52,500 nt of DNA from Prorocentrum cordatum (Eukaryota > Sar > Dinophyceae > Prorocentrales > Prorocentraceae). The DNA is taken from NCBI GenBank assembly GCA_963575745.1, contig CAUYUJ010014173.1, forward strand, positions 20,001 through 72,500. Reading direction: 5' to 3'. Below, piece by piece: positions 27,820 to 37,888 of this stretch. A program made the position numbers and the translations under genes. The notes under the pieces were generated by a model that had not been told where the DNA came from, made no database searches, and was given only the letters and a program-made list of their open reading frames with translations. How positions within the stretch are numbered: position 1 is the stretch's first letter; every line of letters starts with the position of its first letter.

Positions 27820-28165
27820 CTTCAAGAAGGGGGCTGCTCAGAGGGCGGGAGAGGTCTTCTGAGATGCTGCCTGCCTCCTTACCAGGCCGACCCTGCAGCG
27901 GCACCCCCATCGGGAGCGGCCAAGAAGGAGGTGTCCAAGAGGGGGGGTGCAAATCATGACCGGCGGCATGTGCGCGGCCCAGCGGGGGCGCCAGGGACCG
28001 TAATGAAATAAGAAGAGGCGCCAGGAAATCTGGGGAAATATCATGGCCCCCGCCATGATATCCCCCCCCTAATCATCACCCCCCTCTTTTCCGCTCCCGA
28101 CCTTACCAGGCCGACCCTGCCGCGGCACCCCCAGGCAGATCACATCCTTTCAAAGCCAGCCCCGG
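27820..28165. other. Flank duplicated at 15000; otherwise unassigned
   Basis: 27820-27905 belongs to the block that recurs inverted at 15000-15085. 'accaggccgaccctgc.gcggcaccccca' recurs at 28105-28135. A hairpin 'aaatatcatggcccccgccatgatat' lies at about 28034-28062. Confidence 0.5.
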
Positions 28166-28293
28166 GCAGTTCCGTGGATCGGCGCTGGGCCCTCCTGCCC
28201 GGCGCGCGGAGCGCACAAGCTGTAGCGCGCCAGGGGCGGCGCCAGCGGCACTGCCAGAGGCGTCCAGCGTCGATGCAAGGAATCCGCGCGGAG
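28166..28293. mobile_element. TIR element family F, copy (28.2 kb)
   Basis: Left TTCCGTGGATCGGCGCTGG, right CCAGCGTCGATGCAAGGAA then TCCGCGCGGAGC, with the GGCGC-rich core. Confidence 0.65.
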
Positions 28294-28576
28294 CTTCGTC
28301 AGTTCACGGGTACTCCAGATTTCGTAAGAAAGGAGAGGGGGTCACAACCCTCCCAGACGAGAAGTTTTAGACCCCCCCAGACCATCCACGAAAAAGCGGC
28401 CTTTTGCCCAGACCACCCCCGAACCTTCAAGACAGCTCAAATCAGACCCCCCCCAAATGTGACCCACACCACTGTTTTGTGGAATCCGGAATATGCAATT
28501 GTCTCTGCTCTTCGGAGTTCGGTGATTCTTGGCAGGGTAGGGGGCTCGCTTGACCTCCGACAGACGAGGGGTTGGG
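28294..28576. other. Unassigned
   Basis: C-run-rich with 'cccccccagacca' motifs; no gene or firm repeat. Confidence 0.35.
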
Positions 28577-28805
28577 TACGGTAGGTTTGTGCGGCGTCGG
28601 TGCGCGCAAAGGTTTTTGACATCGCGTCGATCGTTCAACCTTGAACCGATCGCGGCCCCGCTCGTTCAAGGTGGAAAGCCCGTCGATTCCTGCGGCGTTA
28701 CACCGTGCCCCTAGGGGCTTCCACGTTGTTTCTATCATGCGGAATGCAGCCTTGAACGCGTTCGCTGGCGTCGCCGGCGCGCCATCACCGCATGAGCCTA
28801 CCGTA
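28577..28805. mobile_element. TIR element family I, copy 2 (~229 bp)
   Basis: Ends TACGGTAGGTTTGTGCGG and the inverse of TACGGTAGGCTCATGCGG. Interior 'tttttgacatcgcgtcgatcgttcaacc' matches copy 1. Confidence 0.7.
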
Positions 28806-28819
28806 GGACAGGAAACAAT

Positions 28820-28995
28820 GTCCGAGGATGAGGAGGAGCAGGAGGATATAGAGGAGGGGGAGGGGGAGGAGGAGATGGAGGAGGAGAAGGAGGAGAGGAG
28901 GAGGAGGAGGAGAAGGAGGAGGAAAAGGAGAGGGAGGGAGGGTAGGAGAAGGGGTGGAGGAGGAGGAGGAGGAGGAGGAGGAGGAGGAGGAGGAC
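28820..28995. repeat. GGA array
   Basis: Purine triplets, purest at 28955-28992. Confidence 0.93.
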
Positions 28996-29479
28996 GGGTC
29001 GCCTAAACCCTTCGGATAAACCCTCCATGTCATGATGCAATCGGCTGCGGATGCGTGCCAGGAAGTCTGGAGTATCTGGAGGCCCCGGCTCCCGGAGCCC
29101 GTGCGGTATTTAGGGGGGCCCACGCGTATACTTGCGCAGCACCCCACGGTTGCGCATAACAGCGAGGGTGGCAGGCGCGGGGTGGGTCGCAAACAACAAA
29201 CAAGCAGAGCCTGGGCCACGAGATCCCCCTTCATCCACGCACCCAGGTATGGGGTATAGTCAAAACTTGTATGAAGGACGGGTGGCAAGAGCGCAAGACC
29301 CTTGGAGACCGAAGTTGGGATTTCTTGGGGCGGTGGGCGACCCATGACAGAGCAGAGGCCTCGCCGCAGAGGCAAGGACACGAGGAGACCCTGGATGAAG
29401 GCGCGCTTCCTCAATAGGCGCGTTGACTGTAAGACCGTTCGGCCCCCACACTCCGACCAGGACCTCTCGCTTCTCTCGG
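28996..29479 (-). CDS. Non-repetitive minus-strand ORF, uncertain
   Basis: An open frame of about 165 codons with ordinary amino-acid composition (…KGLALLPPVLHTSFDYTPYL…, …QILQTSWHASAADCIMTWRV…) runs from the family C fragment down to the CCT tract, where it becomes poly-Ser. No domain is recognised and no splice site fixes its limits. In DNA this GC-rich long frames arise by chance, so this is only a candidate. Confidence 0.18.
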
Positions 29480-29508
29480 GTCGGGCGAAAGGGGGGGATA
29501 GCAAAGGG
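29480..29508. mobile_element. Solo left end of a family C element
   Basis: GTCGGGCGAAAGGGGGGGAT then AGCAAAGGG, identical to the left TIR of 11972; the rest of the element is missing. Confidence 0.6.
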
Positions 29509-29894
29509 TCAGTAATGACATTCTACTGGCGAAGCTTTCGGCGACAAAACGCCAATCAACAAATAAACGATTTCAACTAAAAATGAATGGCGTAGCGTTG
29601 GTAGAGGCGCAACTATCTGATTGCGAAAGCATGCGAGCCCGCGCGATGCTTCATGCCCAAGTAGGCTACTCCGAGAAAAGGTGCGAGCAGCACGGTTGGC
29701 ACGAACGAAATCGAAAACAAGTCGACCGCGAAGAACGACGATGCGAACACGACCAGGAAAAACAATACAATTCGCAAGGGCGAAACATTAAAACAAAAGT
29801 CCGGGCAAATAGCAATGCGACGGCGGCAATCAAGGCAAGCGTAACTTCACTAACCGCTGAAGGTCGCGCAAACAAGCGCTAGGCCGAAACAAAC
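29509..29894. other. Lower-GC island with opposed overlapping ORFs
   Basis: Distinctly lower GC than its surroundings. A plus frame of 99 codons (MNGVALVEAQLSDCESMRAR…, Arg/Lys-rich) overlaps a minus frame of 69 codons with a hydrophobic stretch (VTLALIAAVALLFARTFVLM). Neither resembles a known family; neither is called a gene. Confidence 0.25.
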
Positions 29895-32694
29895 ACCTGA
29901 TATTACCACGAAGCCCGATCTTGGAGGACAAATGGGGGCTCCTGCGATGTGGGCTCAGCACGCGACCATGCGAGCCACTGTGGGGGGACGCGTGGCTTGC
30001 GAGCAAGTGAACTGCAAAGAAAAGCGTGCATGCGGACCACTAGTTTTGAAAGGTCCGTGCGTTACAGGTGAGATGCCAAGACGGCACCTGACGTTGGTTC
30101 CCGCGTTGTCCGTTTGAGGTGGTAACGCTTTGTCGGGATGTCTCCAGACATCCTGGGGTCCTCTGGCGCAGTGTTGGGGCCCTCTTGAGAGAATCTGGGG
30201 GCCTCCTGGTCGTGGGATGAACGCTGGTTCCCGTGTTGTCCATTTGGCGGCGTCTCCAACCATCTTGGGGCCCTCTTGGGCAGTCTTGGGGCCCTGTTGG
30301 GGACGGCTGGGGGCTTCCCGGAGGCCTGTTCCAGGCCGGTTCGTTGGGGTCTCTTGAAAGCCTCTCGGGGTTTTCATGGGGGCCGGTTGGGGCCTCCTGG
30401 GTCTCTTTTGGGCTGGAGAGCCCAAAATGTAAGCCCCTGCCGCCTCTCTGAAATGTTCCTAAGCATTCCTGAAGTTTTCGGAAGCAGTCTTGGAGGCCTC
30501 TTGGGCCGTCTCGAGAGCGTGTTGGACTGGTCTGGGCGCTCTCTTGGGGGCCTCTCAGGACGTCTTGGGGCGGTCTTCGGGACCTCTTGCGCCGTCCCGG
30601 AACGTCGGGGAGCCGAGGACGCCGAAACTCGAAAGGCATTTAGAAAACCAGCGACAACCAAAACATTTTGACACGTGGGGCTCTCCTCTGGGAGGGCCTC
30701 TCGGAGGCCTCCCGAGGCGTCCTGGGAGCGCCGAGGGCCGTCTGGGCGCGATGTTGGGGGCCTCCTGGGGGCCTTGCGGGGCCTCGGGGGGGTCCTTCTG
30801 TGCGGTGAGCTTGAGATGTAGGTTCCTGCCCTCTTCTAGAAGCTTTCTGGGGGACTTCCTGGAGCCCTCGAAGGCCGTCTCGGGGGGGGGCCCGGGACCC
30901 CCTCCCGGCCACAGGAGGGGCGCCGGCGGAAGCAGGCGGAAGACGGCGGATGACGGCGGAAGACGGCCCCATTTCGGCAGACACGCTTCCGCGCGGCACG
31001 GGCGGCCCCAAGATGGTCGGCAAAATGTTCCGAGAGGGCCACGAGTCGCCATCAGGTCGATCCAGGCCGTCCAATATCGCGCCCGGGTGGCCCAGGGAGC
31101 TAACAGGACGCTTCGGGAGGCTTCCGAGTGACCCTCCCAGAGAGCCCCCAGTGTCAAAATGTATGCTTTTCTTTGGGTTGTAACATGTTTATTGGCTTTC
31201 GCGCCTTCGGCTTGCCGACGCGCCAAGACATCCCAAGAGGGCCCAAAAACCGCCCAAAGACGGCCTCAGAGGCCCCCGAGAAGGCGGCCAGGCAGTCCAA
31301 GACGCCTTCATTACTGCCCACCACGACGGCCTCCGAAGGCTCCAGGAATGGCCCAAAAAGACCTCCAGAGTAGAGGCAGCAAACGGCATTTCAAGCTCAC
31401 CGCCCAAAAAGACCCCTTCGGAGGCCCCACGCGGCCTCCAGCAAGCACCGAACATCGCGTCCAGACGGCCCAGGGAGCTCCCAGGACGCCTCGGGAGGCC
31501 TCCGAGAGGCCCCCCCGGCGAGCCCCAGTGTCAACGTGTATTGGTTTTCGGTGGGTTTTTGAAAGTTTCTCGGATTTCCACGTTTTCGGCTTGCCGACGC
31601 TCCAAAAGAGCCCAAAAAGGCCCAAAGACCGCCCCAAAACGGCCTAAGAAGCCTCCAACAGAGCGCTCAGACAGTCCAACACGCTCTCAAGACGGCCCAA
31701 AACGCTTCCAAAACTGCCTCCGAAGGCTCCAGGAACGCCCCCAGAAAACTTCTAGAAAAAGGGCAGGACAGGAACCTACATCTCAAGCTCACCGCGCAAA
31801 ACGACCCCCCGGAGGCCCCGCAAGGCCCCCAGGAGGCCCCCAACATCGCGTCCAGACGGCCCTCGGCGCTCCCAGGACGCCTCAGGAGGCGTCCGAGAGG
31901 CCCTCCCAGAGAGCCCCACGTGTCAAAATGTATTGGTTTTCGTTGGTTTTACACCTGTTTTTCGGGTTTCGGCGCCCTCGGCTCCCCGACGCTCCGGGGC
32001 GGCGCAAGAGGCCCCGAAGACCGCCCCAAGACGGGCTGAGAGGGCCCCAAGAGAGCGCCCAGACCAGTCCGACGCGCTCTCGAGACGGCCCCAGAGGCCT
32101 CCAAGACGGCCTCCGAAAGCTTCAGGAATGCATAAGAAAATTTCAGAGAGGCGACAGGGACCTATATTTTGGGTTCTCCTGCCCAAAAAAAAACCAGGAG
32201 GCCCCAACCGGCCCCCAGGAGACCCCCGATAGGCTTTCAAGAGACCCCAACGAGCCTGGAACAGGCCTCCGGGAAACCCCCAGCCGTCTCCAACAGGGCC
32301 CCAAGACTGCCCAAGAGGGCCCCAAAATGGTTGGAGACGCCGCCAAACGGACAACACGGAAACCAGCGTTCATCCCACGACCAGGAGGCCCCCAGATTCT
32401 CTCAAGAGGGCCCCAACACTGCGCCAGAGGACCCCAAGATGTCTGGAGACATCCCGACAAAGCGTCACCACCTCAAACGGACAACGCGGGAACCAACGTC
32501 AGGTGCCGCCTTGGCATCTCACCTGCAACGCGCGGACCTTTCAAAACTAGTGGTCCGCACGCATGCTTTCCTTGCAATTCACTTGCTCGCAAGCCACGCG
32601 TCCCCCCACAGTGGCTCGCACGGTCCCGTGCTGAGCCCACGTCGCAGGAGCCCCCATTTGTCCCCCAAGGTCGGGCTTCGTGGTAATATCAGGT
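29895..32694. mobile_element. Giant inverted-repeat element M (2.8 kb, ~990-bp arms)
   Basis: The left arm 29895-~30885 and right arm ~31708-32694 are inverted copies at roughly 93% identity. They start ACCTGATATTACCACGAAGC and end GCTTCGTGGTAATATCAGGT. The outer ~220 bp of each arm are unique sequence; inward they consist of CCAAGA-GGCCCC repeats with periodic blocks around 'gtgtcaaaatgtattggttttc'. The centre (~30886-31707) contains more of these and recurs at 34830-35645. No transposase ORF is recognisable; a 381-codon frame in the right arm is repeat translation. Confidence 0.88.
30886..31707. repeat. Centre of element M, directly duplicated at 34830-35645
   Basis: Matches 34830-35645 in the same orientation (~90%), from the G/C-run 'gggggggggcccggg' through 'ggcggccccaagatggtcggcaa', 'cgatccaggccgtcca' and two 'tgtcaa.atgtat' blocks. 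Confidence 0.85.
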
Positions 32695-33019
32695 TAGCGT
32701 GATGAATATGGTTGTCTTCCGCGTTTCCGTCGACCAACAACCCTGACCGCCACCCTCGTTGGCATCGAGATGCCTGGCCACATCGGCCTTTTGGGTTCTC
32801 TTTGGCCCCTGGGGCCCTCTGGGTCGCTCTTAGGTGCGTTTTTGGGCGGTGTTGGGGCCTTTTCGGGCCTGCGAGATTGTTCTGGGTTCTCTTGGAGTCT
32901 GTTTGCTCCTCCCGTTCCTCCGTTCCTCCTCCTGCTCCTCCTGCGCCGTGCGCATGCGCTCCCCCTGCCCCTCCTCGCCGCCCGCATTCTTCCCCCCGCT
33001 TTGCACCGGGGGCGTTGCC

Positions 33020-33370
33020 CGCAAGGAGCCGACGACAAAAAGAAAGCAGGCGGGCCGACAAAAAACAACACGTGGACCGACAAAAAACTTGCCCGACAAA
33101 AAAAATTGGCCCCGACAAAATGGGCCGACAAAAAAAACAGAATCCCCGACAAAATGGTCCGACAAAAAAAGCACTGGCCCGACAAAAAAACCGGCCGTCG
33201 TGACAAAATGTTCAAAAAAGTGCAGCGACAAAAATTATGTTTGGCATCGGCGGCTGGGCGGATGTACTGTACATTCAGAGCTACGGCGCTTGCCCCTGCG
33301 ATTTTGTCGGGCATTTTGTCGGGCACTTTGTCGGGCAGTCTGGCCGGGCATTTTGTCGAGGCGGTCCAGT
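33020..33370. repeat. CCGACAAAA iterons and inverted TTTTGTCGGGC array
   Basis: At least nine CCGACAAAA(n) sites between ~33025 and 33205, spaced about 14-22 bp. After a spacer with 'gtactgtacattcagag' come four tandem ATTTTGTCGGGC-type units at 33302-33360 with ~13-bp period in the opposite orientation. Confidence 0.8.
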
Positions 33371-33639
33371 TCCGCCCCGCGCTTGCGCCGCTTTCGCTTC
33401 GCGGTGAGCACCCCCAAGGGCCGCCCAGTTGCAGGGGCGGGAAAGGGGGGTGGGCGGGGGGGGGGGGGCGAGGGGCAGCGGGGGCAGGATTTGATCATTC
33501 CCGCGGCATCTCCCAAGGGGAAGACGGTGCGACGACGCCGACGCCGATGCCCCTCCGTTGCCGTTATTCTGTCTGGCTCCATAGGGCGGTGCTCTTTGGC
33601 GCGGCTGAGCGCGGCTTGAAATTCGCGCCATAACCCGAG

Positions 33640-33840
33640 AGGTTCCAATGCGATCCCAGAGGCCTTTCATATCGCCGACAAACAACCCAACAGGCCCCCA
33701 TGAGGTCCCTCGACACGACGCCCCAAACGGATCTCAAGACTGTCCAAGAGAGCCCCAGAGGCCCAACAGGACCCCATCACCGCCCGAGGAGGCGCTCAAG
33801 AGAGCCCCAGGAGGGCCACAAGGGCCCAGGTGAGTTCCAG
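33640..33840. repeat. CCAAGA-GGCCCC repeats inside the right end of N
   Basis: Short block of the same family as the arms of element M; it lies in the right inverted end of N. Confidence 0.65.
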
Positions 33841-33944
33841 ATGCATGCCGATGTGGACAGGACATCTCGAGGCCAACGAGGGTGGCGGTCAGGGTTGTTG
33901 GCCGACGGAAGCATGGGAAGAAACCGCACTCGTGACGGTAAGAA

Positions 33945-34500
33945 GGGCCAAAGTCACGACGATTTCACGATGCAAAAGGTTCAACACTTGACCCTTCCAA
34001 TGTTCATCGCCGGCTATATTCAAGGCTCCCAGAGACGGCCGACGTTGCTCAATGCGATCATCTGCGAGGGTCGGAAGTTCGATGCGGTCGCCCAGTGGCT
34101 CCAACAGCGCCCCAAACTGCTTGAAAACAATACGAGCGCCCGCAAAGATGCTGCAATTGGTCAATGTAGGCGCCCCCGGGGCGCCACCAGACTGCTAAGA
34201 CGAAAGAGAAGATGGAATTGGCGTTCGCGCCCTCGCCTCAACGGGTTGCAGAACGCCCAGCACGCCCCGAGGGGTAGCACAAATCGCCGCAGGATGGCCC
34301 GGAAGAGTTCGGAGGAGGTAGGCGCGGCCTACAACCTCCCCCTCGCGACCCCCCCCCCTCGTTCCCCCCCCCTTCCTGCTCCTCCTCCGTCTTCTCCTCT
34401 TACCCCCCACTTCCCCAGTAATCCCCCCTCACTTCCCTTTCATCCCCCCGCCCCCCTCGTCGCCCTCGCTCTCTTCCACTTCCCCCTGCCCCCCCTCGAC
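33945..34500. repeat. First copy of a ~450-bp direct duplication
   Basis: Matches 35700-36130 at about 70-75%. On the minus strand both copies keep a similar peptide (FAGARIVFKQFG-x-LL-x-PLGDRI), which may be a relic of coding sequence. 34330-34510 is C-rich low complexity. Confidence 0.7.
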
Positions 34501-34829
34501 GCCCCCCCCCCGCGCTCGGGCAACTCATGTTCCACGATCGCGTCGCGCTGTGGCGCCGAGCGCCCCGCGCCACGACGGTTGCGCGCCGCTTTCCGATTGC
34601 TCCACGGAGCGCGTCTGGCGAGATTCGAATTTGCAGTGCAAATTTGCGCCCCGCTGCGACTTCAGGATCTACCATCGCCCTCGCGCGCGCGCGCGTTCAC
34701 CGCGATTCGCGCGCGTCTTGTTCGAGCGCGCACGTTGCGCTCGTGGTCGCGCTCGCACGCGGCTCTTTTGCGTCATCTTTTTCCCCGACCTTGAGGACGG
34801 GTCCCCGTTTAGTGCCCCCCTGGGGTGCC
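34501..34829. other. Unassigned; CG-alternating runs
   Basis: 'cgcgcgcgcgcg' at about 34683 and repeated 'gcgcgc' motifs; hairpin 'gaatttgcagtgcaaattt' at about 34627-34646. No gene. Confidence 0.4.
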
Positions 34830-35660
34830 TGGGGGGGGGGGCCCGGGCCCCCCCCCCGCCCGCGGGGGGAACGCTGGCGGAAGCCGGCGGAAGATGGCGG
34901 AAGACGGCCTCATTTCGGCAGACATGATTCCGCGCGGCACGGGCGGCCCCAAGATGGTCGGCAAGATGTTCCGAGAGGAGGCGAGTCGCCATCAGGTCGA
35001 TCCAGGCCGTCCAAGATCGCGCCCGGGTGGCCCAGGGAGCAAACAGGACGCTTCGGTAGGCTTCCGAGTGGCCCTCCCGGAGAGCCCCCAGTGTCAAAAT
35101 GTATGCTTTTCTTCGGGTTGTAACATGTTTATTGGCTTTCGCGCCTTCGGCTTGCCGACGCGCCAAGACATCCCAAGAGGGCCCAAAAACCGCCCAAAGA
35201 CGGCCTCAGAGGCCCCCAAGAACGCGCCCAGACACTCCAAGACGCCCTCGTGACGGCCCAAGAGGCCCCCGCGACGGCCTCCGAAGGCTCCAGGAACGGC
35301 CCAGAAATACCTCTAGAGTAGAAGCAGCAATCAGCATTTCAAGGTCGCCGCCCAAAATGACCCCCACGCGGCCTCCAGCAGGCACCAAACATCGCGCCCA
35401 GACGGCCCAGGGAGCTCCCAGGGCGTCTCGGGAGGCCTCCGAGAGGCCCCCCCCAGAGAGCCCCAAGCGTCAACGTGTATTGGTTTTCGCTGAGTGTTTG
35501 AAAGTTTCTCGGATTCCCACGCATTCGGTTCGCCGACTGTCCAAAACAACCCACGAGGGCCCAAAGACCGCACCAAGACGGCCTAAGAGGCCTCCAACAG
35601 AACGCTCAGACAGTCCAACATGCTCTCAAGACGGCCCAAGACGCCCCCGAACCCCCCAGG
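34830..35660. repeat. Second copy of the element M centre
   Basis: Direct-orientation duplicate of 30886-31707 (see there), about 3.94 kb away. Confidence 0.85.
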
Positions 35661-35699
35661 AGGGCGCTAAACGGGAACCCCTCCTCAAGGTCGGGGAAA

Positions 35700-36350
35700 A
35701 AGGGCCAGAATTACAAAGGTTCCACGTTCGGAAAAAGTCAAACATTTGACCCTTCCAATGTTATTCACCTTGTTTTGTCTCACAGCCCCCGCAGACGGCC
35801 GACGTGGTTAAAAATGACCATTTGGGAAAGTCGACAGCACGATGCGATCGCCCAAGGGCCCCAGTAGCACCCCGAACTGTTTGAAAACAATACGGGCGCC
35901 CGCAAACATTATAAACATGGTCGACGGAGGCGCCCCCAAGACCACGTCACCCTGCCAAGACAAAAGACATGGAAATGGCGTTCGTGCCCACGCTTTCGCA
36001 GGGCGCAGGACGCCCAACACGCCCCGAGGGGCAGCGAGAGTCGCCGCAGGATGGCCCGGATGAACCCAGAGGAGGTAGACGCGGCCTACAACCTCCACCT
36101 CCCCCTCGCGGCCCCCCACCTCCCCCTCGCCCCCCCCCCGGCCTGCTCCTCCCCCACCCCCTCCTCCTTATCCCCACTCGACCCCCCCCCAATCTCCGCC
36201 CCTCTCGCCCTTCCCCCCCTCGTCATCCTTGCGTTCCCCCATGCCCTCGTGCTCAATCCCCGTCGTTATCGCCAACTCCTTTTCCCCCCAGTCCTCCGGC
36301 TTGCCCCACTGCGCCCCCCCCCCGCCCTGCCCCCGCCCCGATCCGCGCGC
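35700..36350. repeat. Second copy of the 33945 duplication, then C-rich tail
   Basis: 35720-36130 matches 33960-34400. 36090-36340 is C-run-rich low complexity as in the first copy. Confidence 0.7.
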
Positions 36351-36996
36351 GGGCGCGGGGGCGTGAGGGTCGGGGGCAAGTACGATGTTCAGATGCGACG
36401 CGGGGCACGACCTGCGCGCGGGCACAGATATCGCGACGGCTGGGGACAATCTATAACGATGCTAACATGTTCAAATTAGCCGAGTGGCACGATCCGTGAC
36501 CGGGCACAGGGGTCGCAAAGGCCAGGGGCACGACTGGACGATGTTACAATCCGTCGACGGCGCGATTTGCGAGCAGGCACAAATATCGCGAGGGTCGGGC
36601 GTCCTCCAGGCGCCTGCGACGCGGCCGCGGGGCCCGCGCCGCGGGCGTCCACGCGTCATGGCGGAAACGCGCCATGCAACGTTGCGCAATGCAGCGGCTC
36701 ACGTCACGGCGCACTGCGGAGCGCCGCTTCTTGCGCGCATGATGTGTGCGATTTTTGCGACACGCGCATTGAATATGTGTGTTTGGGCCTTAGGGGCAGT
36801 ATCTGATGCATGCGTTATGACAACGTTGGAACAGCTTAAGTGATGGCAATAAAGATACTCGCGCGATGCATGGGTGGCGGTTGGCCCCATAGTCCAAGTT
36901 GGGACATGCGCGCGATGGCGCCATCCTTCGGCGCCACCAAAACAAATTTCAAAAAATGCAAAAATACTTGTCGGAGCTTCGGTTTTGTTTCCTGGT
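36351..36996. other. Unassigned
   Basis: 'gggcacgac', 'caaatatcgcgagg' motifs recur locally (36410-36600). There may be faint similarity to array T2 but I cannot align it. No gene. Confidence 0.35.
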
Positions 36997-37194
36997 GGGC
37001 GCAAGACCTGGAAAAGGGGGGGGGGGGAGAATCAGCTCACGCATGCTTGATTTTCCCTGGCGCTTTCCGGCCTCCCTGGGAGGCGGCCATGTATGAGGAT
37101 ATGGGCCAGCGGCTGAACGGGCCGAAACCGAGCTGCATGCAGCAAAATTCCGTAACCCCCGCTTTCCCAAATCCCCCCCTTTCGTCCGCCACGA
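36997..37194. mobile_element. TIR element family C, diverged copy (~198 bp)
   Basis: Left end decayed (gggcgcaagacctggaaaagg), right end ATCCCCCCCTTTCGTCCG kept; internal AATCAGCTCACGCATGCTTGATT hairpin and GCTGCATGCAGC palindrome conserved. Confidence 0.75.
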
Positions 37195-37240
37195 TTCCTG
37201 AGGCGGGGAGGTGTTGGGCCATGCCCACGCGACTCTTGGG

Positions 37241-37402
37241 TGTCCCAAAACCGTGTGGTGACAGACCCGGCGGTGACCTCGAAATCCGCAAAGACCTCAC
37301 CGCACGGTCCGACACCACACGGTTTTGGGACCCTGGAGGCTCCAGTCGCCCGAGACATCCTCGGAGAACGACCCAAGTCCCAAAACCGTGCGGTGACCCC
37401 GA
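37241..37402. mobile_element. Short foldback family J plus a third end
   Basis: TCCCAAAACCGTGTGGTG at 37242-37259 is mirrored at 37311-37331 (CACCACACGGTTTTGGGA), with further symmetry inward ('cggtgacct' / 'acctcaccg'). A third, direct copy (TCCCAAAACCGTGCGGTGA) lies at 37378-37396. Confidence 0.65.
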
Positions 37403-37804
37403 ATCCCCAACCGTAAAAACAAGGCTAGGATCGGGATAAATCGCTCCAGAAGCGCTCTCAGAGCGTCCGGAAAAAACGTCTGGAGCGGCCCGCGGCGCCC
37501 AATACATCCTCCAAACCGCCGATCCAGAGATTTCGGAGTTATCCCCCGATCCTATGTTGTCCCGATCTTCGCGTCGTTTCACCGATTACCACCGGTGTGG
37601 TCACCACCCGTTTAGGAGCCCCCGGAAAATCGGGCGGGGATCCATCCGGCAGCGAGCCAGCGGAGGAGTGACGATAGAGGGCGGGGCGTTTTCTGAGAGG
37701 GCCCGTGCGCTCCCCGGCCTCCGAAAAGCTCTGCAGAGACACCAATAAACTCTCAGAAGGGTGCGGCGGGCCTTCTCCTTCTCACTCCCCCCCCCTCGCG
37801 CACC
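37403..37804. other. Unassigned; first copy of a ~32-bp direct repeat
   Basis: 'ggtgtggtcaccacccgttt' then 'aggagcccccgg' at 37596-37627 recurs at 37875-37907 beside the kinase-like exon, where it forms the exon's donor region. The 37.6-kb copy is therefore a partial duplicate of that exon's 3' border. Confidence 0.55.
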
Positions 37805-37876
37805 GAGGAGGAGGAGGAGGAGCGAGGAGGAGGAGGAGGAGGGCGGAGGAGGAGGAGGAGGAGGAGGAGGAGGAGG
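37805..37876. repeat. GGA array
   Basis: About 24 purine triplets with one GGC. Confidence 0.93.
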
Positions 37877-37888
37877 TGTGGTCACCAC

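Larger units (their letters stand above)
32698..33937. mobile_element. TIR element N (1.24 kb) with iteron-like interior
   Basis: Inverted ends of at least 100 bp: left GTTTCCGTCGACCAACAACC (then CTGACCGCCACCCTCGTTGG) against the inverse of CTTCCGTCGGCCAACAACC at 33880-33915. It abuts element M within a few bp. The interior holds a CCT-rich segment, an array of CCGACAAAA motifs and an inverted TTTTGTCGG array. The 287- and 261-codon frames across it are not convincing proteins. Confidence 0.75.

Noticed and set aside
31541-32686. 381-codon ORF in the right arm of element M
   Set aside because: Repeat translation; its mirror arm does not keep the same frame intact.
33700-34794. 364-codon plus-strand ORF
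   Set aside because: Crosses the end of element N and a C-rich tract; its duplicate at 35.7 kb has no matching frame.
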